Positions 1-7,544 of a DNA stretch of 36,470 nt are shown piece by piece. The number at the start of each line of letters is the position of its first letter. Positions within the stretch are counted from its first letter, which is position 1. Location: contig JAFRWY010000101.1 in the NCBI GenBank assembly GCA_017437905.1, positions 1-36,470 of the forward strand. Direction: 5' to 3'. Both the position numbers and the translations under genes were made by a program. The DNA is from Eubacterium sp. GTDB lineage: Bacteria; Bacillota; Clostridia; Lachnospirales; Lachnospiraceae. The notes beneath the pieces were generated by a model. It worked only from the letters and a program-made list of their open reading frames with translations. It did not search any database and was not told the DNA's origin.

Positions 1-49
1 ATTCTTCGGCTGACGCCTCAGAATTACATCCTGAGCAACGCGAAGGATT
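1..49. repeat. Two facing copies of a dispersed short repeat
   Basis: Bases 1-24 form an imperfect palindrome with outer arms ATTCT/AGAAT and inner arms GGC/GCC. Bases 26-49 carry a diverged copy in the opposite orientation (CATCCTGAGCA..CGAAGGAT). The same motif recurs at 4767-4794, 6869-6896, 6904-6932 and 26753-26779. The second copy runs up to the ribosome binding region of the response regulator gene, so the repeat could contribute to its leader. No coding sequence is seen here. Confidence 0.55.
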
Positions 50-66
50 TTAATATGGAGAAAACT

Positions 67-816
67 ATGAGTAAGATACTTCTGGTAGATGATGAAACTA
101 TGCTTCTCGACAGTCTGGAGATCATCCTGTCCCTGAACGATCATGAGATCGTCGGTAAGGCACATGACGGCGTGGAAGCACTGGAACAGTTAAACAGCGT
201 ACAGCCCGACCTGGCCCTTGTGGACCTGAACATGAAGGGCATGGGCGGTATCGAACTGATCGGGGAAATGAAGAAGCTGTACCCGGCGGTGAAGATCCTG
301 GTGCTCACCACCTTCTACGATGATCAGAACATAACGGCAGCCATCAGCCGGGGAGCGGACGGATACCTGCTTAAGGACAGCGGGAAGAACGCGATCCTCG
401 GAGCCGTGCGGCAGATCCTGGGAGGAACCACCGTGCTGGATGCGAAGGTAATGCAGCGGCTGACCGCACTGATGGCAGCGCGTACTGCTGCCGTTGGATC
501 TGCGGGTGGACTGTCCGGTGCAGGTACTTCAGGGAGCGGCACCGGAGGATCAGGGGATTCAGTAGCTGACCGCGGACCGGACGGCACATCCCGCGCGGAT
601 ATGCGTGGCGAGATCAGCGCTCTGGAGAATGCGGCGGATCCCCTCACCGAACGGGAGAAGGAGATCTGTACCCTCATTGCCGAAGGCCTTACCAACCGCC
701 AGATTGCAGACAGACTGTACATCTCCGAAGGAACCGTGAAGAACTACATTTCCAGTATCTATGATAAAACAGGGATCCATGACCGGGTAAAACTGACGCT
801 GGCCTTAAAAGGATAA
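67..816 (+). CDS. NarL/LuxR-family response regulator
   Basis: Two-component response regulator: a receiver domain (about 3-120) takes a phosphoryl group from a sensor kinase and a C-terminal LuxR/NarL helix-turn-helix (about 190-249) binds DNA. Visible receiver residues are the acidic pair D8-D9, phospho-acceptor D53 (LALVDLNM), T81/T82 and K103. The output domain shows LTEREKEI and the recognition helix SEGTVKNYISSIYDK. The linker of about 70 residues (roughly 121-188) is unusually long and rich in Gly, Ser and Ala. An upstream in-frame ATG at 55 exists, but GGAG at 57-60 sits six bases before the ATG at 67, which favours 67; 249 aa. The partner kinase is not in the window and probably lies upstream. 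The regulated genes cannot be named from sequence. Confidence 0.9.
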   Translation: MSKILLVDDETMLLDSLEIILSLNDHEIVGKAHDGVEALEQLNSVQPDLALVDLNMKGMGGIELIGEMKKLYPAVKILVLTTFYDDQNITAAISRGADGYLLKDSGKNAILGAVRQILGGTTVLDAKVMQRLTALMAARTAAVGSAGGLSGAGTSGSGTGGSGDSVADRGPDGTSRADMRGEISALENAADPLTEREKEICTLIAEGLTNRQIADRLYISEGTVKNYISSIYDKTGIHDRVKLTLALKG

Positions 817-822
817 AGCATA

Positions 823-897
823 GCGTGCATATTCGGCACGGCTGTGCCGAGCTGAATATGCACGCGTTAGCTGGCCCGGCGCAGCCGGGACGAGTTA
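823..897. repeat. Long inverted repeat plus second GC-rich hairpin
   Basis: Right after the response regulator stop there is a long hairpin: a 12-base arm starting GCGTGCATATTC at 823 pairs with GAATATGCACGC ending at 865, and the loop holds a nested GGCAC..GTGCC stem. It is followed by a second hairpin, CCCGGC-GCA-GCCGGG, flanked by GTTAGC on both sides. No T-run follows, so this is not a standard terminator. It resembles a composite REP-type extragenic palindrome. Confidence 0.6.
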
Positions 898-931
898 GCC
901 GACATGTGGAAAATCAACGGGGGAAAATCAT

Positions 932-2326
932 ATGGGAATTATCGCAGCATACATGGTACCGCACCCGCCACTCATCGTGCCGGACATCGGACGAGGGAGC
1001 GAGGAACGTGTCCGGGAAACCATCAATTCATATGAAGCTGTAGCGCAGGAGATCGCGTCCCTTGCGCCCGAGACCATCATCATCACAAGTCCGCATGCCA
1101 CCATGTACCGGGACTATTTCCATATCTCGCCCGGCGTCGGAGCCGAGGGAGACTTCGGTGAGTTCCGTGCTTCGAAGGTGACATTTGATGAGGTGTACGA
1201 CCATGAACTGGTGAATCAGATCACGGCCCTTGCCTTCGAGGATGATTTCCCCGCGGGCTTTGAAGGGGAGCGTAAGAAACGGCTGGATCACGGAACCATG
1301 GTGCCCCTTTATTTTATACGGAAATACTACTCCGGCGGGGACATCGTCCGCATCGGACTTTCGGGTCTGTCCCTGGCGGAGCACTACCAGCTGGGCATTT
1401 ATATCCAAAAGGCGGTTGAGGCTCTGGGCCGGAAAGCGGTCTTTGTGGCCAGCGGGGATCTGTCCCACAAGCTGCAGGATGACGGACCCTACGGCTTCGC
1501 GCCGGAAGGACCGGTCTATGATCAGCGGATCATGAATGTGGCCGGACGAACTGCCTTCGGGGAAATGCTGGACTTTGACGATAGCTTCTGCGACCGCGCG
1601 GCAGAGTGCGGGCACCGGTCCTTCGTGATCATGGCAGGTGCACTGGACGGCGTGGCAGTGGAGGCAAAGGTTTATTCCCATCAGGACGTGACCGGTGTCG
1701 GTTACGGGATCTGCTCCTTCCATCCGAAGGGAGCGGATGAGACGCGGCATTTCCTGCAACAGAGACTCCGGAAGGTGGAAGAAGAAAGGGAGCAGTCCGA
1801 CGCCTATGTGCAGCTGGCACGGGCCTCCATGGAGAGTTACATCAGGAATAAAAAGAAACTCCGTTTGAAGGATATCCCGGAGGAGATCCGGTCGATCCTT
1901 CCGGAAGAGGTGTTCAACCGGCAGGCAGGTGCATTTGTGTCCATCCATAAGTACGGCGAACTCCGGGGCTGCATCGGCACCATCGGTCCCACCACGGACT
2001 GTATCGCCGAGGAGATCCTCAGTAACGCCATCAACGCATCCACCCGGGATCCGCGGTTTTCGCCCATCACCGAGGACGAGCTGAAGTGGCTGGAGGTAAA
2101 TGTGGACATTCTGGGGGAGCCGGAGGATATTGATTCGAAGGATGAACTGGACGTGAAGCGCTACGGCGTGATCGTTACCTGCGGTGCAAGACGGGGGCTG
2201 CTGCTTCCGGACCTAGAGGGCGTGGATGACGTGGATACCCAGATAGCCATCGCGCTCCGGAAGGGCGGCATCGACCCGGCAGATGATTATCAACTGCAGC
2301 GGTTCGAAGTGATCCGCCATAGATAG
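932..2326 (+). CDS. AmmeMemoRadiSam protein: MEMO1-like/AMMECR1 fusion
   Basis: A fusion of two domains found with a radical SAM partner in the AmmeMemoRadiSam system. Residues about 1-270 resemble the MEMO1 / class III extradiol dioxygenase (LigB) fold, with conserved histidine-bearing stretches such as VPHPPLIVP near the start, DHGTMVPLYF and SGDLSHKL. Residues about 285-460 match AMMECR1, including GAFVSIHKYGELRGCIGTIGP and NAINASTRDPRFSPI. 464 aa. A G-rich Shine-Dalgarno (919-923) precedes the ATG at 932. The radical SAM gene starts 46 bases after the stop, so the two are probably co-transcribed. The chemistry of this system is not established; reports around MEMO1 suggest redox or metal (copper/iron) roles, but no substrate can be assigned here. 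No signal peptide, so cytosolic. Confidence 0.88.
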   Translation: MGIIAAYMVPHPPLIVPDIGRGSEERVRETINSYEAVAQEIASLAPETIIITSPHATMYRDYFHISPGVGAEGDFGEFRASKVTFDEVYDHELVNQITALAFEDDFPAGFEGERKKRLDHGTMVPLYFIRKYYSGGDIVRIGLSGLSLAEHYQLGIYIQKAVEALGRKAVFVASGDLSHKLQDDGPYGFAPEGPVYDQRIMNVAGRTAFGEMLDFDDSFCDRAAECGHRSFVIMAGALDGVAVEAKVYSHQDVTGVGYGICSFHPKGADETRHFLQQRLRKVEEEREQSDAYVQLARASMESYIRNKKKLRLKDIPEEIRSILPEEVFNRQAGAFVSIHKYGELRGCIGTIGPTTDCIAEEILSNAINASTRDPRFSPITEDELKWLEVNVDILGEPEDIDSKDELDVKRYGVIVTCGARRGLLLPDLEGVDDVDTQIAIALRKGGIDPADDYQLQRFEVIRHR

Positions 2327-2372
2327 TCGGGAAACGGTTGCTGTACAGAGTTGCAGAAATGAGGTGATCAAC

Positions 2373-3347
2373 ATGAGTGTGATACAATTTGGTAATTTCC
2401 GGGACACCACCTGTAATGTGTGCTTCCGGCACTGCAACCTGAAGGAAGGTGAACTGGGTTTCTGCAAGGCCCGGATCTGCAAGGATGGCAAGGTGGTTCC
2501 GGCAAACTACGGCTGGCATACCGCCTGCTATATCGATCCCATTGAGAAGAAGCCGCTGGCCCGGTTCTTCCCGGGGACCAAGATCTTCTCTATCGGAAGC
2601 TACGGCTGCAATCTCCGCTGTCCCTTCTGCCAGAATGATGATATCTCCTGGGGAGATGGTGCCATGGAGATCGCGGAGCGGGTGGCGGAGCGCGTGAGGC
2701 AGCCGGAGCCCATTGCGAGGAATGAGGAGATTCCGAACAGTCCGCCCCGGAGGCTTCGGGTCTATACCACGCCGGAGCAGCTGGTAAACTCCGCGGATGA
2801 ATACAGGAAAATGGGTGTGATCGGGATTGCATTCACCTACAACGAACCGCTGATCGGTTACGAGTATGTACTGGATACCTTCAAACTGGCGAAGGAGAAG
2901 GGCCTGAAGACGGTGATCGTTACCAACGGAACCGCCCGGGTGTCTATCCTGGAGAAGCTGCTTCCCTACGTGGATGCCATGAATATCGACCTGAAGGGCT
3001 TTACGGACCGTTTCTATAATGAAGTGGTAGGCGGAGACCGGAAGATGACCATGGAGTTTATCAAGCGTGCCGTGCAGGACACCCACGTGGAACTGACGAC
3101 GCTGATCATTCCCGGCGAAAATGATACGGAAGAGGAAATGCTTGAGCTGGCCACCTGGGTTTCCCATCTTCGGGACAAGCGGGGCTTCACCATGGGACCG
3201 GAGGTACCGCTCCATGTGACCAGGTTCCATCCCTGCTTCCACATGACCGATCGTGATGCAACGGATGAGGATCTGGTCTACCGGCTGGCCCATGTCGCCC
3301 ATACCAGGCTGCGCCACGTATATGTTGGTAATGTAAATCGAAGATAA
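2373..3347 (+). CDS. amrS: AmmeMemoRadiSam system radical SAM enzyme
   Basis: Radical SAM protein of the PflA-like group that accompanies MEMO1/AMMECR1 proteins. The CxxxCxxC cluster motif is clear: C79, C83 and C86 in GCNLRCPFCQN. An extra cysteine-rich N-terminus (CNVCFRHC...GFCKARIC, about residues 10-33) is typical of this group. Other family signs are FTYNEPLIGYEY, VTNGT and MNIDLKGFTDRFY, and the C-terminal LHVTRFHPCFHM. 324 aa. An upstream GTG at 2364 is in frame, but GAGGTG at 2361-2366 is a good ribosome binding site for the ATG at 2373. It presumably makes a radical from SAM to modify a substrate shared with the upstream protein. The substrate is unknown. Confidence 0.9.
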   Translation: MSVIQFGNFRDTTCNVCFRHCNLKEGELGFCKARICKDGKVVPANYGWHTACYIDPIEKKPLARFFPGTKIFSIGSYGCNLRCPFCQNDDISWGDGAMEIAERVAERVRQPEPIARNEEIPNSPPRRLRVYTTPEQLVNSADEYRKMGVIGIAFTYNEPLIGYEYVLDTFKLAKEKGLKTVIVTNGTARVSILEKLLPYVDAMNIDLKGFTDRFYNEVVGGDRKMTMEFIKRAVQDTHVELTTLIIPGENDTEEEMLELATWVSHLRDKRGFTMGPEVPLHVTRFHPCFHMTDRDATDEDLVYRLAHVAHTRLRHVYVGNVNRR

Positions 3348-3475
3348 GTACCCGGTATGACAAGATCCTGTCTTCTAAGGGACGCCATCCGCCGGGACAT
3401 GTGCAGGAGTTGCATCGACCGGGACGGAAGGCGCGGCTATCGGTGCTGAGGGATTTTGTGAACGAAAGAAGAATA

Positions 3476-3527
3476 TGACCGCAGTCATATATGTCACATG
3501 ACAAAGATATGACTGCGGTCACTTTTT
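3476..3527 (+). terminator. Intrinsic terminator after the AmmeMemoRadiSam genes
   Basis: Perfect 15-base arms, TGACCGCAGTCATAT (3476-3490) and its complement (3507-3521), followed by C and five T. This ends the 932-3347 transcript and separates it from the ABC cassette. Confidence 0.9.
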
Positions 3528-3600
3528 GTGTGAAACCGCATGTGATACATTTACTGCAGAGGGGGCGAAAGAATGCTTCCGGGGAAGATGGAGGATCATT

Positions 3601-4758
3601 ATGAAATCCGGTTTATCCGCATCGAAATACATACGGAACAACAAGCGAACGTGCTTTGTGCTGATCCTTGCACTGGGGCTGACATTTACGGCCATGTACC
3701 TGGTCAACTACCTGCTGAAGGTGACGGAGGAGAGCTTTAAGAAACCGCTTCTGGAACTTCCGAAGAAGGTGTCCTATGTGGATCTCACCATGGAAACGCT
3801 GGGAGTTAACCCGGAGGATTATCCGAATGGCGGTGCCGGGGCTGCAATAAGAGATGCGAGGGATGAACTCGTTGAGAAGCTGAAGGCCTCGGAGGGTGTC
3901 CGGAATGCATATTATACGCAGGTGCTGAACGCCAACTACAACGCGGTATTGGGCATGACAAGCTACGAATTTCCGCTTATTGAATCCGGGCAGATCCCTG
4001 AGTTTCTGGATCATATGGGCGCGAAGCTGATCGAAGGTGCGCTTCCGACCGGAGACGGTGAGATCCTTTGTGACAGCACGATCCTGAAGAACAACGGCCT
4101 GGCAGTCGGTGACTGGTTCATGGAACAGAGCTACGGAAGGGCGTTCAAGGTTGCGGGAGTGATAGAATCGGATGTGATGGCCTGCGTCGGAACACCGAAC
4201 GGGTTCTACAATACCGGCTGGTATATCGTGATCCTGACGGACGAGGAACATTCGGATTTCAGTAAGCTGGCGGAGCCGCTGGGGATCCACCCCACGAAGC
4301 TGGACAGCGTGGTCGACCGGCCGGACAATGAGGAATTCTACCGGGTCGAGACGGTGGCTGTGGTGAACGACGTAAACCGTGTGATCCTGCTGGTGGTTAT
4401 GATCTTCCTGGCAATCTCCGTGCTGGTGGCTTACGTATCATTTATGAGAAATCGTGTCGGAGAGTACTGCCTGTATGCATCCATCGGATTCTCGAAACGG
4501 GAGATCTACGGAATGATCATGCGGGAAATGGGGATCCTCTTCGGAACGGGAGTGCTGATCGGAGGTATAGTATCCGTCCTCGGAATGGCGGTGATGGATG
4601 CGGTACTGATCCATCCCCAGGGACTGGAGTCCTCCTGGTGGTACCCGGATCAGATCGCCGCATGCCTGGCAGCGTTCCTCGCCATCGTGGGACTTCTGCA
4701 GATCCCGATCCTGATCACGGTGCATAATATCAAGACCTTTGATCTGATGGAGGACTAA
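3601..4758 (+). CDS. ABC transporter permease, FtsX/MacB-like (first)
   Basis: Membrane subunit of an FtsX/MacB/LolC-type ABC system. It has an N-terminal cytosolic stretch (KYIRNNKRTC), one membrane segment (about 17-37), an extracellular domain of about 220 residues, and then three membrane segments (about 260-280, 307-332 and 350-372). This is the standard topology of the family, in which the pair of permeases transmits force or moves lipoproteins and peptides rather than importing solutes. The open frame extends upstream to a TTG at 3526, but that start lies in the terminator; GGAGG at 3590-3594 is six bases before the ATG at 3601. 385 aa. It shares the N-terminal YIRNNK motif with the second permease (5768), which suggests an ancestral duplication. 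Cargo is unknown. Confidence 0.88.
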   Translation: MKSGLSASKYIRNNKRTCFVLILALGLTFTAMYLVNYLLKVTEESFKKPLLELPKKVSYVDLTMETLGVNPEDYPNGGAGAAIRDARDELVEKLKASEGVRNAYYTQVLNANYNAVLGMTSYEFPLIESGQIPEFLDHMGAKLIEGALPTGDGEILCDSTILKNNGLAVGDWFMEQSYGRAFKVAGVIESDVMACVGTPNGFYNTGWYIVILTDEEHSDFSKLAEPLGIHPTKLDSVVDRPDNEEFYRVETVAVVNDVNRVILLVVMIFLAISVLVAYVSFMRNRVGEYCLYASIGFSKREIYGMIMREMGILFGTGVLIGGIVSVLGMAVMDAVLIHPQGLESSWWYPDQIAACLAAFLAIVGLLQIPILITVHNIKTFDLMED

Positions 4759-4766
4759 AACGGCTT

Positions 4767-4794
4767 TGTCATTCTGGGCCGAAGGCGAAGAATC
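4767..4794 (-). repeat. Dispersed short repeat, inverted copy
   Basis: On the minus strand this reads GATTCTTCGCCTTCGGC followed by CCAGAATGACA, matching the copies at 1-24, 6869-6896 and 6904-6932. The rest of the gap to 4931 holds smaller degenerate repeats: GAATCCCGTCA occurs twice and GTCACCGGAAAA twice. No gene or promoter is recognisable in this 173-base gap. Confidence 0.55.
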
Positions 4795-4931
4795 CCGTCA
4801 TGTGAAGAGTGCGGAGAATCCCGTCACCGGAAAAACTCAACACGAGACGGATTTCGTCACCGGAAAACGTCATACGGAAATACGCATTATAAAAACCATT
4901 ACGTAAAATCTCATCAAGAGGAGAGAATTCT

Positions 4932-5594
4932 ATGTTTGAAATAAAGAATATCAGCATGATCTATGATTCGGACACCGACGAGAAAATGTACGCCCTGGGA
5001 GGCTTTGACCTGGACCTGCCGGACACCGGTCTGGTGGGCATCATCGGTCCCTCCGGCAGCGGCAAGAGTACGCTTATGTACTGCATTTCCACGCTGAAGA
5101 AGCCGACGGAGGGCAGTGTCCTCTATAACGGCAGGGAAGTGACGGAGTGCAGGGACGACGAGAGGGAGAAACTCCGGAGACAGGAGTTCGGCTTTGTCTT
5201 CCAGAAGCATTATCTGGTGCCCTACATGAGTGCCATGGACAATGTGATGGTGGCAGCAACCGACCGCAGCAGGGCCACGGAGGAGAAGGCTGCGGAGTTC
5301 CTGAAGAAGCTGGGGCTCTCCGAGCGCGAGTTCGGCAAGCGTCCTGCGAAGCTCTCCGGCGGTCAGTGCCAGAGAGTGGCCATCGCCAGAGCCATGCTGA
5401 ATGATCCGAAGGTGATCTTCGCGGACGAGCCAACGGCTTCGCTGGATCATGAGAATGCATTTAACGTGATGAAGATCCTGAAGGAGTACTCGAAGGACCG
5501 GCTGGTCCTGGTGGTTACCCATGACCGTTCCATCCTGACCGACGTGGACATGACCGTGGAAATGTGGGACGGCATGGTGAGCAAGGTTTCCTAA
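4932..5594 (+). CDS. ABC transporter ATP-binding protein, LolD/MacB-like
   Basis: Cytosolic ATPase driving the two flanking permeases. All nucleotide-binding motifs are intact: Walker A GPSGSGKST (about 38-46), Q-loop FVFQKHYLVPYM (about 92-103), signature LSGGQCQRVAIARA (about 140-153), Walker B VIFADEPTASLDHE (about 160-173) and the H-loop VVTHDRS (about 194-200). At 220 aa it has the usual size for a stand-alone LolD/FtsE-type subunit. GAGGAGAG lies just upstream of the ATG. A permease-ATPase-permease order is common in Bacillota peptide-resistance and lipoprotein systems, but no sensor kinase sits next to this set, so the role stays open. Confidence 0.93.
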   Translation: MFEIKNISMIYDSDTDEKMYALGGFDLDLPDTGLVGIIGPSGSGKSTLMYCISTLKKPTEGSVLYNGREVTECRDDEREKLRRQEFGFVFQKHYLVPYMSAMDNVMVAATDRSRATEEKAAEFLKKLGLSEREFGKRPAKLSGGQCQRVAIARAMLNDPKVIFADEPTASLDHENAFNVMKILKEYSKDRLVLVVTHDRSILTDVDMTVEMWDGMVSKVS

Positions 5595-5604
5595 TCCCCG
5601 GGAT

Positions 5605-5697
5605 CGGGAGCCGGCGGCGTTCCGCCGGACGTACTGCCCGCCCCGGCCACCGGGAGCCGGCAGCGTTCCGTCGGACGGATGCACTGCCCGTCCCGGC
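5605..5697. repeat. Two-copy GC-rich tandem repeat
   Basis: Two direct copies, 5605-5647 and 5651-5697, both begin CGGGAGCCGGC and end in CCCGGC; the second carries a four-base insertion and a few substitutions. Each copy has internal inverted symmetry (CCGGCGGCG..TCCGCCGG) and could form a hairpin. They fill the gap between the ATPase and second permease genes, so they would lie inside the operon transcript. Confidence 0.65.
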
Positions 5698-5767
5698 TGC
5701 ATCGGAACAATGATTTTTTGATCCGGATAACAGGGGCTGCATCACTTGAAATCATTTGGAGGAATTT

Positions 5768-6865
5768 ATGAATCCGTTATCACCCGTTTATTACATCAGG
5801 AATAACAAAGGCCGTGCGGCGCTGATCATTTTCATGCTCTTCTTCACCACGCTCATGTTCCTTGCCGGTAACTATATCGCCAGCATCGACTGGTACTGGG
5901 AGGAGAATATAAAGCATAATGAGAAGATGGCCCTGGTTGAAGCGCTTCCGGGAGATGAGGACTTCAGTCAGTACCATGAGGTGGTCGGGGAAATGGAGAA
6001 GGATCCGAACCTTCACCTTCTGGGACGGACCGGACTCGGCTTCCCGGGGCTCGACTGGATCACGACCATCGGGCTTGAGATGGGAAGCTCCAGCATGGTA
6101 TTCTCCTCGAAGGAGGATATGGAGACGGCCTTCCGGGCCCTCGGACTCACGGCGGATCTTTCCGACATGAAGCATTACGGTATGGCGATCAGCAAGGCGC
6201 TTGCGAAAAATAAGGGGCTCCACCTGGGGGATATCGCGGATGCAACGGTGGATAGTTCACTGGACACCTCCTACACGGTCGACGCACTGATCGAGGAGGA
6301 TACCTACACCGTGTTCTATCTCATCGAATGTGATCCTGAGAATTACTCCCGCATGTATGTCTTCAGCGATTCCATGGAAGGAGATGCGCTGTACAACTAC
6401 ATCTACGATCTGATCGGAGACCGGGAGGTGAAGGTGGGAAGCCGCTCGAAGATTCAGGTTGGTCAGAGCCTCATGCCTCTGCACATCATCCTTTTGGTGG
6501 GTGGGTTCCTGCTCTCTGTCATCCTGGCAGTTACCGTGAACTCCGTCGTGAACGGACAGTATATCAAGCGGACCTACGAATTCGGCGTGTACCGGGCCCT
6601 GGGTCTTTCGAAGAAGACCGTCTTCCGGAAATGTGCCGCCGAGCTGCTTCTTATGGATCTTATCGCCATCGTGATCGGAGCAGCGATACATTTCCTGCTG
6701 ACCTTCCTGCTGAATGAGCTGATGTACATACCCAAGGGCAGATATCTGCCGTATGTCTCTGTCCTCGGCCTGATCTGCTTCCTGGTATCGAACCTGACGG
6801 TGATGCTTCCGATGCTGATCTCCAAGGGCCGCCGCATGGGCCGGGCGGATGTTACTGAGTTTTAA
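5768..6865 (+). CDS. ABC transporter permease, FtsX/MacB-like (second)
   Basis: Second membrane subunit of the cassette. It opens with PVYYIRNNKGRA followed by a membrane segment (about 17-38), an extracellular domain of about 200 residues, then three membrane segments (about 240-262, 295-315 and 330-352). The stretch between the last helices (YEFGVYRALGLSKKTVFRK) matches the conserved cytosolic loop of FtsX-type permeases. The open frame extends to a TTG at 5756, but GGAGG at 5758-5762 is the ribosome binding site for the ATG at 5768. 365 aa. It forms a heterodimeric pair with the 3601 product around the 4932 ATPase. Confidence 0.88.
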   Translation: MNPLSPVYYIRNNKGRAALIIFMLFFTTLMFLAGNYIASIDWYWEENIKHNEKMALVEALPGDEDFSQYHEVVGEMEKDPNLHLLGRTGLGFPGLDWITTIGLEMGSSSMVFSSKEDMETAFRALGLTADLSDMKHYGMAISKALAKNKGLHLGDIADATVDSSLDTSYTVDALIEEDTYTVFYLIECDPENYSRMYVFSDSMEGDALYNYIYDLIGDREVKVGSRSKIQVGQSLMPLHIILLVGGFLLSVILAVTVNSVVNGQYIKRTYEFGVYRALGLSKKTVFRKCAAELLLMDLIAIVIGAAIHFLLTFLLNELMYIPKGRYLPYVSVLGLICFLVSNLTVMLPMLISKGRRMGRADVTEF

Positions 6866-6868
6866 GGA

Positions 6869-6932
6869 GATTCTTTGGCTGCGTCTCGGAATGACAAGGC
6901 GTAGATTCTTCGGCTGATGCCTCAGAATGTCA
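6869..6932 (+). repeat. Two direct copies of the dispersed short repeat
   Basis: Copies at 6869-6896 (GATTCTTTGGCTGCGTCTC then GGAATGACA) and 6904-6932 (GATTCTTCGGCTGATGCCTC then AGAATGTCA) fill the gap between the second permease and the lipoprotein gene. They are the clearest head-to-tail pair of this family in the window and abut the ribosome binding site of the lipoprotein. Confidence 0.65.
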
Positions 6933-6953
6933 CGGGAAAGAAAGGAACTTTGT

Positions 6954-7352
6954 ATGAAACTGAGAAAGAAGATCGTTACCCTGAGCCTGATGCTTCTCCT
7001 TGCATTTACATTCTGCGGCTGCTATGCCTCCAGCTTCAGCGCCCTTATGTATGTGCGCACCAGCCACTCCGATTCCTGCTCCATGAGCTTCTCCGAGTTT
7101 AACGGAACCGAGGCGTTCAAGATGAAATGGACCGGGGACGGCACCGGCCATGTGCGTTACCATGCGAAGCTGGACAGCGGAACCATGACCGTCTACTATG
7201 ACACGGACGGAGAGAAGAAGGAGTGGTTCACGGTGAAGCCCGGGGAAGAGTTAAATGACGTTGGCCTGGACCTGAAACAGGGTTCCTTCTACATCATCGT
7301 GGAGTCCAACGGCAAGGCGGCGGACGGCAGTCTTTCTTTTGAGTTGGAATAA
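6954..7352 (+). CDS. Small lipoprotein of the ABC cassette
   Basis: A 132-residue secreted protein with a positively charged start (MKLRKK), a hydrophobic segment and a lipobox-like FTFCGC near residues 18-23, so probably lipid-anchored on the outer face of the membrane. The mature part is short, polar and beta-rich in character, without a motif I recognise. AAAGGA at 6941-6946 sits seven bases before the ATG at 6954; an upstream in-frame start at 6927 is poorer and lies in a repeat. As last gene of the ABC set, before a strong terminator, it may be a substrate or extracytoplasmic partner of the transporter. That role is inference. Confidence 0.75.
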   Translation: MKLRKKIVTLSLMLLLAFTFCGCYASSFSALMYVRTSHSDSCSMSFSEFNGTEAFKMKWTGDGTGHVRYHAKLDSGTMTVYYDTDGEKKEWFTVKPGEELNDVGLDLKQGSFYIIVESNGKAADGSLSFELE

Positions 7353-7424
7353 ACTACGATCATTCATGTCTTCCTCGCAAAACCTGGTGCGAGATTCGGG
7401 TCAGCTTTCGCTGACAAATAATAT

Positions 7425-7475
7425 GCTCCGAAGCGACACGTATTTCTGAAGTCGTTTCGGAGCATTTTCTTGTCT
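7425..7475 (+). terminator. Intrinsic terminator after the ABC cassette
   Basis: GCTCCGAAGCGAC (7425-7437) pairs with GTCGTTTCGGAGC (7451-7463), followed by ATTTTCTTGTCTTTT. It lies between convergent genes and may also stop transcription from the minus-strand GGDEF gene, where the tail is weaker. Confidence 0.88.
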
Positions 7476-7544
7476 TTTATAATTTTGATCGAACGGGAAC
7501 CGACAGGCGAGAGGAAGTCACCACCTCTTCAGGCGGGGCGGCTG

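Noticed and set aside
2175..3317. A 380-codon open frame on the minus strand
   Set aside because: Antisense to the AMMECR1 end and the radical SAM gene, both with conserved motifs.
3526..3600. Upstream TTG start for the first ABC permease
   Set aside because: It falls in the T-tail of the preceding terminator; GGAGG six bases before the ATG at 3601 and the usual N-terminus of the family support 3601.
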